This document shows positions 52,989-62,134 of a DNA stretch of 64,000 bases, piece after piece. The notes under the pieces were generated by a model. That model was not told the origin of the DNA, ran no database searches, and saw only the letters and a program-made list of their open reading frames with translations. Source of the DNA: Holophagae bacterium (GTDB lineage Bacteria > Acidobacteriota > Holophagae > Acanthopleuribacterales > Acanthopleuribacteraceae); contig JAUIFE010000001.1 in assembly GCA_030429565.1 (NCBI GenBank), positions 806,001 through 870,000 on the forward strand. Direction: 5' to 3'. The first letter of the stretch is position 1. Each line of letters starts with the position of its first letter. The translations under genes were made by a program, and so were the position numbers.

Positions 52989-54761
52989 TCACGCATACAT
53001 CTGCTCGATTAGATCGCGGTAGTGTTCGGCAACCACCGCCCGTTTAACTTTAAGGCTGGGGGTCAGCTCGCCGGCGCGGACACTGAGCGGTTTGGCAAGC
53101 AAGCGAAACGCCTGAATGCGCTCGGTGTGAACGACGTGACGGCAACCCTCTTCAACAATCCCTTCAAACACCTTGAGCACCAAAGCGTTGGCCACGTCCT
53201 CCAGCGGATCGGGCGCCCGTTTAAGCTCGGGTACCCACACATCCAACACCGACCAAGCGGGGACAATCAGCGCGCTGATAAACGGCCGGTCTTGTCCAAA
53301 CACGGCGACTTGCTCGATCAAAGGGCTTTGGCGCAAGGCGGCTTCCAAGGGCAGTGGCGGCACGCAACGCCCGGAGGCCAGCGTCAGCAACTCGCTTTTG
53401 CTATCCGTTAAGTGGAGATAACCCTGGTCGTCAATGTGACCGATATCGCCGGTTCGCAACCAACCGTCGCGCAACACCCGCGCCGTCTCCGCTTCATCTT
53501 TAAAATACCCCAGCATAATATTGTCGCCGTGTGCTTGAATCTCGCCGTCGTCGGCAATGCGCAGTGTCACCCCGTCAATCGGCACGCCGACGGTACCGAG
53601 CCGGCGATTGGCGGGCGGGTTAATCGTCAGCACCGGCGACGCCTCGCTCAGACCGTAGCCGTCGACCAGCGTCAAACCCAAGGCGGCGAGGGTATCGGAA
53701 ACCTCATGGGTCAGCGAGCCGCCGCCACACACCAACAACCGCAGGCGCCCGCCGAGTCGCTCGCACAACGGCTCAAAAACCATTCGCTGGGCCAAGCTGT
53801 GCTTGCGCGCCAGCCAACCACCCAGCGCCTCACCGCGCGCCACTTGGGCTGCCGCCCGTTTGCCGATATCCAGCGCCCAACGCGTCGCGTTGCGTTTGAG
53901 GAACCCGGCCTGGGCCGTCGCTCGCGTCATCTCAAGATACAGTTTTTGGTAGACGACCGGCATCGATACCAATAAGGTCGGTCGCACTTGCTGCAAACTG
54001 ACCGCGATCGCGCTCTCACCGTCGGCATAGGCGATGCACACACCGTGGTGCAACATCAGCAACAAACCGACAACCCGCTCGAAGATGTTGGCCGGTTGCA
54101 AGTGACTCAAGCAGACATCGTCGCTGCGCAAATCGATGAAACCGCGGCAGCCGCCAAGATTGGCGAGAACATTGCCGTGGCTGAGCTGAATTCCCTTGGG
54201 CCGACCTTGCGTGCCGCCCGAGTAAACAATGGTGAGCAGATCGCGTGGCAAGCGCCCTTGCCAAAGTGACGTCAACAGTAATTCATTGTCCTCACGACAA
54301 CCCAACTGCTCAACGTCCAACATGGTACGCAAGCCGTCGCCCGCCTGCTCGTCCATGAGAATCAGTTCTTTGAGCCATGGGAACTGCGCGCGATCCTCCA
54401 GCAGTGGTTTCGCGGTGGCGGCATCGGCAACCACCGCCGCAACCACCTCGGTTTGCTGCAAGATGTAATTGGTATCTTCGAAAGGTACGCCCACATACAG
54501 CGGTACAGAAACCGCGCCGATGGCGGCAATCGCCAGCTCGGCAATTTGCCATTCGAAGCGCGAACGCGACCAAATCGCAACACGCTCGCCGACACCAATC
54601 CCCAGCACGAGTAAACCGCGCGCAAAATGCTGCACTCGCTGGCTGAAGAAGCGATGGGAAAAAGGCCGCCGCCCCGTTTCAGTGGGTACCAGCACCGCGT
54701 TTTTGCGGTCGAACCGGCGGCAGGCGTCAAAAAACATTTCGGGAATACTTTGAAACTGCAT
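52989..54761 (-). CDS. AMP-dependent long-chain acyl-CoA synthetase, divergent
   Basis: ANL-superfamily enzymes activate fatty acids to acyl-CoA via an acyl-adenylate. The 590-residue protein resembles FadD15-type synthetases. The P-loop reads YSGGTQGRPKGI instead of YTSGTTGxPKG. The A5 motif GYGLSEASP and RTGDIGHIDDQGYL hinge motif are present. The A8 segment is degenerate: SELLTLASGRCVPP replaces the usual KKxLxxTxGGKNVxP. The catalytic lysine region near the end (TPSLKVKRAV) is retained. The start is an ATG at 54761; a GTG at 54776 in the same frame is also possible. The upstream sirB1-like gene ends 27 bases before, so they form an operon. Substrate specificity is unknown. Confidence 0.88.
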   Translation of the reverse strand: MQFQSIPEMFFDACRRFDRKNAVLVPTETGRRPFSHRFFSQRVQHFARGLLVLGIGVGERVAIWSRSRFEWQIAELAIAAIGAVSVPLYVGVPFEDTNYILQQTEVVAAVVADAATAKPLLEDRAQFPWLKELILMDEQAGDGLRTMLDVEQLGCREDNELLLTSLWQGRLPRDLLTIVYSGGTQGRPKGIQLSHGNVLANLGGCRGFIDLRSDDVCLSHLQPANIFERVVGLLLMLHHGVCIAYADGESAIAVSLQQVRPTLLVSMPVVYQKLYLEMTRATAQAGFLKRNATRWALDIGKRAAAQVARGEALGGWLARKHSLAQRMVFEPLCERLGGRLRLLVCGGGSLTHEVSDTLAALGLTLVDGYGLSEASPVLTINPPANRRLGTVGVPIDGVTLRIADDGEIQAHGDNIMLGYFKDEAETARVLRDGWLRTGDIGHIDDQGYLHLTDSKSELLTLASGRCVPPLPLEAALRQSPLIEQVAVFGQDRPFISALIVPAWSVLDVWVPELKRAPDPLEDVANALVLKVFEGIVEEGCRHVVHTERIQAFRLLAKPLSVRAGELTPSLKVKRAVVAEHYRDLIEQMYA

Positions 54762-54788
54762 AACCCTACCGATCACCGGAAACGCGCG

Positions 54789-56066
54789 TCACACGTCGTC
54801 GTCGGCGTTCCACGCCCGTTCGTTGCGCACGTAAAATCCGTTGGCAAACCCATCAAAGTACACGTCAATCAGTGGGTGAATGACCTCGGTCCCCGAATAG
54901 TCGGGAATCAAGCTGGTTTGCGCTGCATAAGTCGTGACATTGGAGCCGTGAACCAATACATGGTACCAAGGCTGATTGCGCTCCGGCTGTGTTTTGTTAG
55001 CGCGGTACCAGGATTCATCGGCCAAGCAACGCGCGTCGTAATCAACCACGACGCCGCGATAGCCGTAGCGACCGTGGCGCACCAACTGCCCCCGTTGATA
55101 TTGCGCGTCGGGCGAAATACGCGGCGTCGACACAAAAAAGGAGCGCGGCATTTGATTGAGCTCTTCCAATAAACCCTGCACGCGCCGCCCTTGCGCCGGC
55201 TCGCCGATTTTATTGTAAGCATTCACCAAATTTAACAGGACCCGGCGACCAATTTGCCCCGGTGACGGTGGCTGGGAGAGCAACTCGTGGATATCGATAT
55301 TGGGCATCTGGGTTAGCCCGGCGATCTCCTGTCCAGATAAAATCTTGCCGCCGTTAAAGCAATCAATCAGCACCAAGTTGCCGTTCACCGTCGCCTTCGC
55401 CAGAAAATGGCGCGGCAAATTGAAGCCTTCGACGACTAAGTTGAATCGGTGCGCCACCAACATGAACACACAAACCAAAGAAATCGGCAGGCCGCGCCGA
55501 TGTTGCAGAACCCAAGACAAACTTGAGTGGTGTGGATTGTAGTAGTCCTTATGGGCACCATGAAAACGCTGCTCGGAAAAAAGAAACTGGTTGAGTTCTA
55601 GAACATTGGCATCGCGACCCGCTTGCCGAAAAGCTTCCGCTTCGGCATCGAGCAAGGCCGTTAAAGAAACATCTTTGCCTCCCAACGGCTGCGCTTCGTC
55701 GATCGTCGCCAACACGCGCTCTAACTGCAGGTTGACATCGGTGATTTTGGCGAAGGCCTCCCAAATGCCGCGCATCTGCCGTGAACGAATATGCTCGATC
55801 ATTTCACTTAGGACAAACTGCTGTTCCGGCGACCAGGACGCCGCCGTGACCTGCGTCAACTCAAGCAAACGCTCACCAAATGCCGCCAGCTCCTCGGTGA
55901 CCGCTTCACGGACGGAGGCCGATTCCGCATCGAGCAAACGGACCAGGTTTTCGAACTTTCGCAGTTCTTCCGGCTCAACCGTGGAAACAGAGGCGGCGTT
56001 GGTAGCATCAAGGTCGGACAGGGACAAGGAAAACTCCTCAGGACGACGGAGATCGCCCGCGGTCAT
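54789..56066 (-). CDS. SirB1-type transglutaminase-like protein fused to HspQ/YccV domain
   Basis: A 425-residue two-domain protein. Residues about 20-290 match the SirB1 (transglutaminase-like) fold, with WVLQHRRGLPISLVCVFM, GFNLPRHFLAK and LIDCFNGGKIL. Residues about 310-425 match the hemimethylated DNA-binding HspQ/YccV domain (YQRGQLVRHGRYGYRGVVVDY, WYHVLVHG, YAAQTSLIPD). Both halves are known; the fusion links a cysteine-protease-like fold with an HspQ-type domain known to affect Lon specificity and DnaA turnover in enterics. The start at 56066 is ATG. It overlaps or abuts the acyl-CoA synthetase operon. The cellular role is unclear. Confidence 0.87.
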   Translation of the reverse strand: MTAGDLRRPEEFSLSLSDLDATNAASVSTVEPEELRKFENLVRLLDAESASVREAVTEELAAFGERLLELTQVTAASWSPEQQFVLSEMIEHIRSRQMRGIWEAFAKITDVNLQLERVLATIDEAQPLGGKDVSLTALLDAEAEAFRQAGRDANVLELNQFLFSEQRFHGAHKDYYNPHHSSLSWVLQHRRGLPISLVCVFMLVAHRFNLVVEGFNLPRHFLAKATVNGNLVLIDCFNGGKILSGQEIAGLTQMPNIDIHELLSQPPSPGQIGRRVLLNLVNAYNKIGEPAQGRRVQGLLEELNQMPRSFFVSTPRISPDAQYQRGQLVRHGRYGYRGVVVDYDARCLADESWYRANKTQPERNQPWYHVLVHGSNVTTYAAQTSLIPDYSGTEVIHPLIDVYFDGFANGFYVRNERAWNADDDV

Positions 56067-56740
56067 CAGGGTTAGCCTGAGAACACACGACAGAAACGGG
56101 TCAAAAAGACGGGAGAAGAAACCCGTGTGTGCCGATGGCCGGCTATTGATTCATTGCGGTAGCGCCATTGTAACCTGAACGCCGGATCGGATGCGAGAAA
56201 GCGATAAAAACAAGCGCGAAAGAAATTCAGCGACAGCGTCGGGGACAGCCGTTGTGGGAGCGGGGGTGCGTGGCGGGTTTGCCGCTTAAGCGCGTATGAT
56301 CCCAGTTGCTTGAAACCTGAAAAAGAAAAATGATATCTGCTTAATACCTGGCTTTAGATGTCTTTTAATGGTAAGCTGGCCGCACTCATCAAAACCCGGA
56401 TTCCTGAAAGCGAAGACAAGTGTTTCCCGTCGACACACCATCGACGCGCAACCCTTTCAACCGAGCGTTCACATGGAGCCCCGGAGGAATCTTTCGGCAT
56501 TTGTCGACCCTACGGCATCCACGGCCCCGCGTTTAACCCGCCGCGCCCCCAATGCCACGCCAAATCGCTCGACCTCCCGGACCATCAGTGCCGCCGCGAC
56601 GCACCCGTTGCTGTTTTTCTCGACCCCTCAAGCGACAAGAGAAAAACACCGGCGTCGGCACCCAGCACGATCGCCTTGGTACGACGACCGGCTCCGGACT
56701 CCGTGGTTTTGCTGGAACATTGAGCGAAAGGTGGGAGTTC
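56067..56740. other. Intergenic region upstream of prkA
   Basis: About 670 bases between divergent genes. A weak promoter-like pair (TTGAAA at 56310-56315, TATCTG at 56334-56339, 18 apart) is present. Open frames lack support. Confidence 0.35.
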
Positions 56741-58960
56741 ATGCGCGATAAGCTTCAGTCGATTCTTAAATCCTCTACGACAACCAACCGCGGCGATCAC
56801 GTCCTTTCTTTTTACGAATACCTCGACATGGTGACCCAGAAACCCTGGATCACCCGCGATACCTTTCAACTCCTGCACGACATGGTTTTAAGCGGCGGTG
56901 TCGAACACTCGCTCACCCCCGGCAAACCCGTCAAGCACCGCTACAACTTCTTTGAAGACGCCCAAAAAGTGGGCCCCTTTATTGTGTTTGGCCAACAAAA
57001 AGCCAAAGAGAACTTGGTTGAAAAGGTCGACAACGCCAGCCGTGGTTTGGAATCCTCCAAACGCCTGTGGATTCTGCTCGGCCCGCCAGGCTCCGCCAAA
57101 TCGCGCAGCATGGACGGCATCAAAACCGCGCTCAACCTTTACAGCATGTCCGACGAGGGGCGCACGTACACCCTGCTGCTCCCCACCGTTGACGAACGCC
57201 TGCGCGACCGCGCCGAATTAGAGGAAGACGGCGTGTGGTACATTCAGGCGCCGATCTTTGAACGCCCGCTGCAAGTCGTGCCCGATGCGGCACGCCGCGA
57301 TTTTTGCGAAGAACTCAACAACAACGTCGACAAAACCAATTTGGCCGACTTCCTCGAACGCCACCCACACTACGACGGCGTGTTTGACATCAAAATTTCC
57401 GGTCGCATTTCGCCGTTCGCACGTTATGTCCTCGACGATTTCGCCGAAGCCAAAGGCCTTGATTTCGTCGGCTTGCTCGATTTCATCAAAGTCAAGCGCA
57501 TGATTTTTGACGCTCGCACCAAAAACGGCATCGGCTCCTACACCCCGCGCGACGAGAAAAGCCAAGAAGCCGGCTCGCTGGTCGGCAACATCGATTACAG
57601 TTTGCTGCCGCGCTTCGGCAGTGAGTCCCACCCACTTGTCCATGACTACAAGGGTGAGCTCTGCGCCGGCGCCAACGGTTTTGTGGAAATCCACGAAATC
57701 CTCAAGCTCTCCGACAAGTTTCTGTACGAATTGTTGTTTGCCACCCAAGACCGCTTCTTCAAGCCCGAGGGTCAGCCCCCTGTTCCCTTCAACGGCGTGA
57801 TCATCGGCCACACCAACTTCCACGAATTCAACATGTTCATGAGCAACGAGAGTTTCGAAGCGCTGCGTTCCCGCACCACCTTCATCGAGATGCCGCTGAG
57901 CGTGAATTTCAAAGACGAAGAGCATATTTATAAGTTCACCTACTCGAACGACAACCGTCACTGGACCAAAAGCCGCAAGCACATGTGCCACGTGGCGCCT
58001 CACAGCCTGGAGTTCCTCAGCCTGACCTCCGCGATGTCGCGGCTTTACGAATCCAAGCAAAACCCCAATCTGTCTCTGTTACAGAAAGCGTTGATTTATG
58101 CGGGCCGCGCCGATTCCGGCGTCGACAACAACATGGCCAAAACCATTTTGGAAGAGTTTGAGTTCGTCAAACCCACCGAGGGGACCTTCGGCCTCGACCC
58201 GCGTTTTATTCAAAACGTGTTCGAGAAAACCGAGCACTTCCAAATTAACGAGTACGCCGCCAACATTCAAAAGCTGCGCGAGGAAAGCGGCGAACACGCC
58301 TTGCTGACCTCGATCGCCCTTGAGAATCCCTGCACCACGCCGTTGGATTTGGCCGTCATCATGGAGCGCTCCATTAAGGACAATTTCGCCACCAACAAAG
58401 TCCGTCTGAGCCACTATGCCGAAAAGATTTTGCCGCAAGCCAAGTCGTGGATTTTCGGTCAAATCGCCAGCGATGTGTACGGCGCCATCTTGCGCGACGA
58501 CTCGATTGTGGAAACCACCTGGAAAAAGTACACCGACCACGTGCGCGCCTACGCCCACAACACCACGGTAAAACACGAGGTCACCCAGGCCGATGTCAAA
58601 CCCGACGAAAAGTTCATGCAAACGATTGAGCAGTACTTGGGCATTCCCGACAAAGAAGTGTTCCGCAAAGAGCTCTCCGACGCCATTTCCAGTGTCAACT
58701 ACACGGTGTTGCTCAAAGACGAGCCGTCCTACCAAAACGCCATAAAGAAGTACGTGTTCGAAAATGAGTTCAAATCCGGCGAGAACATGAAGCTGTTGGG
58801 TTGGATAAAGAGCGGCACCAGCGCCGCCAACGTCAACAGCAAGGAGCAGGAACAACTCAACGACACGATAAAATACCTGATCGATGCCAAGGGTTATTGC
58901 GGCAAATGCGCCTTCCAGGCGTTGACCATTACCGCCAACGCTTCGAGCATTGTCGTCTAA
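56741..58960 (+). CDS. prkA: Serine protein kinase PrkA
   Basis: PrkA is an AAA+ ATPase/kinase of starvation and sporulation. In enterics it acts with YeaH and YcgB (SpoVR). The 739-residue protein has the AAA_PrkA domain with Walker A GPPGSAKS (Gly114-Ser121, Lys120). A region SESHPLVHDYKGELCAGANG and VIIGHTNFHEF follow, and the C-terminal kinase-like domain ends in YCGKCAF. Length is near the family norm of about 640-690 plus a short extension. The frame opens at 56552, but the ATG at 56741 follows AAGGTGGGAG and starts at the conserved RDKLQ segment. It starts a four-gene cluster on the plus strand. Confidence 0.95.
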   Translation: MRDKLQSILKSSTTTNRGDHVLSFYEYLDMVTQKPWITRDTFQLLHDMVLSGGVEHSLTPGKPVKHRYNFFEDAQKVGPFIVFGQQKAKENLVEKVDNASRGLESSKRLWILLGPPGSAKSRSMDGIKTALNLYSMSDEGRTYTLLLPTVDERLRDRAELEEDGVWYIQAPIFERPLQVVPDAARRDFCEELNNNVDKTNLADFLERHPHYDGVFDIKISGRISPFARYVLDDFAEAKGLDFVGLLDFIKVKRMIFDARTKNGIGSYTPRDEKSQEAGSLVGNIDYSLLPRFGSESHPLVHDYKGELCAGANGFVEIHEILKLSDKFLYELLFATQDRFFKPEGQPPVPFNGVIIGHTNFHEFNMFMSNESFEALRSRTTFIEMPLSVNFKDEEHIYKFTYSNDNRHWTKSRKHMCHVAPHSLEFLSLTSAMSRLYESKQNPNLSLLQKALIYAGRADSGVDNNMAKTILEEFEFVKPTEGTFGLDPRFIQNVFEKTEHFQINEYAANIQKLREESGEHALLTSIALENPCTTPLDLAVIMERSIKDNFATNKVRLSHYAEKILPQAKSWIFGQIASDVYGAILRDDSIVETTWKKYTDHVRAYAHNTTVKHEVTQADVKPDEKFMQTIEQYLGIPDKEVFRKELSDAISSVNYTVLLKDEPSYQNAIKKYVFENEFKSGENMKLLGWIKSGTSAANVNSKEQEQLNDTIKYLIDAKGYCGKCAFQALTITANASSIVV

Positions 58961-59168
58961 ACCGTGGCGCCAGGGCGGCTTACGCAACCTACGGCATAGA
59001 TCCTGCTCTTTGGTTTAAGGGCTTGCGATGCCGCCCCCCCGTCCTCAACCACGACCCGAACCCGCGTCGGGTCGTCCCAATTCCCTTCCGATTGCGACCC
59101 GCCCCAGGCGCCGGCCGCCTCGGGCGTGACCCGTTACCCCTAACACTGTCACCCGCGGAGGACTTTCG

Positions 59169-60254
59169 ATGACCAGCGGCCACATTCCCTTTAATCAGGA
59201 CCGAATCAACTCCGACGAGTCGGAAGGCGCCTTTAACGAATACATCGACAACCAACTCAGCGATCTCATCGAGGGCATTCTTACCGACGGCAACATCGAG
59301 GAGTTCGGTGAGCGCGGCAGCGACCTGATCATCGAAATGGACGACATCCAGCCCCCGACCTTTGTGTATGGCGACGACGGACGAGGCGGCGGTGGCGGCG
59401 GGGCGGGGCCCGGTAGCGGCGGCGGGAAAATGAGTTTCAGCCTGCCGTTTGAGAAGTTAATGGAGCTAATCGCCGAACGCCTGGAACTGCCCGACCTAAA
59501 AAAAGAGGGCCGCGGCAAAATCAAACAGGTGTCCTATACCTTTAAAACTTTCGGCCAGATGGGTGTCATCCTCGACAAAAAGCGAACCTTTAAGCGGGCG
59601 CTTAAAACCTCGGTCGCAACCGGCGTGTACCAGCCTCATGCCGGCAAATACGAAATCAGTTTCCGCCGCCGCGACCGCCGCTTCAAATTGCCGCAACGCG
59701 TTGAAAAACCGAAATTTAAAGCCGTCGTTTTCTACATGGGCGACATTTCATATTCCACCTACGGCGAGCGGCTCGAACTGGAGAAACGCCTGGTGAAGTT
59801 CATTCACAGTTGGCTCGATTACAACTACGGGCCGAAAGCCGTCGAGCACCGTTTCTTCGTGCACGACGCCGAAGCTTACGAAGTCATGCCGGAAGATTTC
59901 TACCGCGTCGCCAACGCCGGCGGCACACGTGCGTCGATCGTCTTTGATTTAGTCTCGCAAATCGCCGTGAACGAATACGACCCGGCGACCACCAACTTCT
60001 ACGGCTTTTACTTTGGCGACGGTGAGCTTTTTGCCGACGACGCCAAGGAGATCGTCACCATCATCGAAGAACAGATGGTGCAAATCTTCAACCGCGTCGG
60101 GGTCGTCGAGGTCCAACCCAGCCGCTCGTCCCACCTCAACACCAAAATTAGCAATCGCTTTCGCCGAGACCGCGTCGTGCGGCTCGGCGAGTTAAAACAC
60201 AAAAAAGACACCATCGACGTCATCAAAAAATTGTTTGGTGATCGCCCCGGCTAA
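59169..60254 (+). CDS. yeaH: YeaH/YhbH family protein (DUF444), vWA-like
   Basis: YeaH accompanies PrkA and SpoVR in most bacteria and helps in nitrogen-starvation and stationary-phase adaptation. The 361-residue protein has an acidic N-terminus, a Gly-rich linker near 75-90 (GRGGGGGGAGPGSGGG) typical of the family, and a C-terminal von Willebrand A-like domain with a MIDAS-type DISYS (Asp192, Ser194, Ser196). The start is the ATG at 59169, after GGAGG. It is 208 bases after prkA and 90 before spoVR, all on one strand. Confidence 0.94.
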   Translation: MTSGHIPFNQDRINSDESEGAFNEYIDNQLSDLIEGILTDGNIEEFGERGSDLIIEMDDIQPPTFVYGDDGRGGGGGGAGPGSGGGKMSFSLPFEKLMELIAERLELPDLKKEGRGKIKQVSYTFKTFGQMGVILDKKRTFKRALKTSVATGVYQPHAGKYEISFRRRDRRFKLPQRVEKPKFKAVVFYMGDISYSTYGERLELEKRLVKFIHSWLDYNYGPKAVEHRFFVHDAEAYEVMPEDFYRVANAGGTRASIVFDLVSQIAVNEYDPATTNFYGFYFGDGELFADDAKEIVTIIEEQMVQIFNRVGVVEVQPSRSSHLNTKISNRFRRDRVVRLGELKHKKDTIDVIKKLFGDRPG

Positions 60255-60344
60255 GGCGATTCCCTTTAGCCGATCCCCGACCCCACCCAATTTCCGGCCC
60301 GCGCCTTCGGCCGCCATGATTCCCAGGAAAGCGAGGTTGCTGCG

Positions 60345-61973
60345 ATGCGAATGATCCACACCGATCCCGTCTTACACGAACTGGCCGAACGAACGCTGCA
60401 TTATGGCAACGCGTTCGGCATGACTTTGCCCGAAGTGCGCTTCTACATTCTCGACGGGCTCGAGTTCGCGTCCCTGTTGGAGAAACGCGTCTACCCCACC
60501 AGTCCCACCAACATCTGGGAAGGCAAACGCATGGTCGGCAAGAAATACCGCATTTCCGAGGGCTTGGAATCCAGCCTTTACTACGAAGTTGTCCAAACCG
60601 GCAATCCCAGCTACGCCTACCTCAACAACACCAACTCGCCGATGATGCAGGCTTCGGTTATGGCCCACGTGTTGGGACACTGTGAGTTCAGTGAACTCAA
60701 CGTGTTGCGCGATTCCAACCCGGATCGAACCGAATTCGTCATGCACTTGGTGCGCAAGGTCGACTTGGGCCGTCGCCAAATGGGTGAAAAAAGCTTTTTG
60801 TCCTATTGGAACGCGGCTGAATCGGGTTTGCCGTTGCTCGCACCCAACTCACAATTCAACCTGGAGGGATCGGTGGAAACCGAAGGCGCGGGCAGCGCCG
60901 GCGGCGTCAAGGCCAACCCCCACGACGAGGACCAAGCGGCGCCCTTACTGGCCCCCTTCTCCTCCACCCTCACCAGTCTGCTGCGCGCACCCCAACGACA
61001 AGATCCTTTCGAACGCGAAATGAAGACCAAGTTACGCCAGGAAACCTTGTCTCGACGGGGCTATAGGTTGCGCAGCCCTTGTCAGGACGTATTTGCCTTT
61101 TTGCGTCATTACGCGCCGACCACCAACGCCGAACGCGCCGTGCTCGACTACTTATACGTCATCCACGCCCCCAGCGATTTTGTCATTCGCACCCAAATCA
61201 TGAACGAGGGATGGGCCATGTACTGGGAAAAGGCGATCATGCTCGAACTTTTCAAAGAGCGCGCCTGTACCGGTATCATCGATTACGCCAAGGTTTTTTC
61301 CGGGGTTTGTTACCCGCGTCCCTACTACATGCGCAACCCTTACCACCTGGGTTTCCACATGTGGAACCACGTCAAGGAACTCTACGAGAAAGGCAAGGTC
61401 GACCTCGCCTATTTCGAAGAGGTCGACAGCAAGACGCGCGATAACTGGGACCGCGGTGGTGAGGTCGACGCGATTGCCCGCATGCGCCACCTGGTGCAGA
61501 CCTGTACCGATTACGAGTTTTTGCGACGCTTCCTGACCCCCAAACTGATTCACGAATTCCACCTCAACCGCATCCCTCAACGCGACGTCGCGCGCCTCGG
61601 CATTTCCAAACGCGACGTGGTCGACGAAGATCGCCATTGGGTTTGGCTCGATCCGGAACCCATTAAAAAAGAGATGCTCAAATTCTTCACGCACTTCTAC
61701 CGGCCGCGCATCTACCTCATCGACACCGACTTCGAAGACGGTGGTTTGCTGTTGTTCCATCGCGACGACGGCCGCCGCCTCAAAGCCAATTGGATTCAAC
61801 CGACGCTCAAGAACCTCAACGTCATCTGGAAGGGCGGCGTTTCCATGGTTTCAAAAAACACGCTCTACGGTTACACCGGTGGGCGATACCGCGAGATGCG
61901 CATCCCCGAGGTGGAGTTCGAGGTCATTGTCGAACGCATGAACGAAGGCAAGAAACCCTTGGTGCTGGATTAG
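60345..61973 (+). CDS. spoVR: SpoVR family protein (YcgB-like)
   Basis: SpoVR/YcgB is the third member of the PrkA-YeaH-YcgB starvation set. The 542-residue protein shows TPSTNIWEGKRM-like N-terminal sequence (PTSPTNIWEGKRM), VMAHVLGHCEFSELN with conserved His residues, and IMNEGWAMYWEKAIM (from Asn287), the family signature NEGWA. An insertion (about 175-225) is Ser/Gly-rich and unlike enteric YcgB. The start is ATG at 60345 after GAGG. Biochemical function is not established for the family. Confidence 0.93.
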   Translation: MRMIHTDPVLHELAERTLHYGNAFGMTLPEVRFYILDGLEFASLLEKRVYPTSPTNIWEGKRMVGKKYRISEGLESSLYYEVVQTGNPSYAYLNNTNSPMMQASVMAHVLGHCEFSELNVLRDSNPDRTEFVMHLVRKVDLGRRQMGEKSFLSYWNAAESGLPLLAPNSQFNLEGSVETEGAGSAGGVKANPHDEDQAAPLLAPFSSTLTSLLRAPQRQDPFEREMKTKLRQETLSRRGYRLRSPCQDVFAFLRHYAPTTNAERAVLDYLYVIHAPSDFVIRTQIMNEGWAMYWEKAIMLELFKERACTGIIDYAKVFSGVCYPRPYYMRNPYHLGFHMWNHVKELYEKGKVDLAYFEEVDSKTRDNWDRGGEVDAIARMRHLVQTCTDYEFLRRFLTPKLIHEFHLNRIPQRDVARLGISKRDVVDEDRHWVWLDPEPIKKEMLKFFTHFYRPRIYLIDTDFEDGGLLLFHRDDGRRLKANWIQPTLKNLNVIWKGGVSMVSKNTLYGYTGGRYREMRIPEVEFEVIVERMNEGKKPLVLD

Positions 61974-62134
61974 CTCGATACCGCCGTTTGCACCCGTAAC
62001 CAACGCAAACAAAGACCGAATCGGGTTAAAACAATGCTAAAAAGAACGCTGATTCTTTGGAATTACTAAACAACCAACCCGTTCTTTTCGATAAGTTTAT
62101 TAATGTGCACCCACGCTGAGAGGGAGGTTGAACC

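Noticed and set aside
57218..58987. Two long minus-strand frames opposite prkA
   Set aside because: They are mirror frames of the prkA codons, with no motif and no ribosome binding site.
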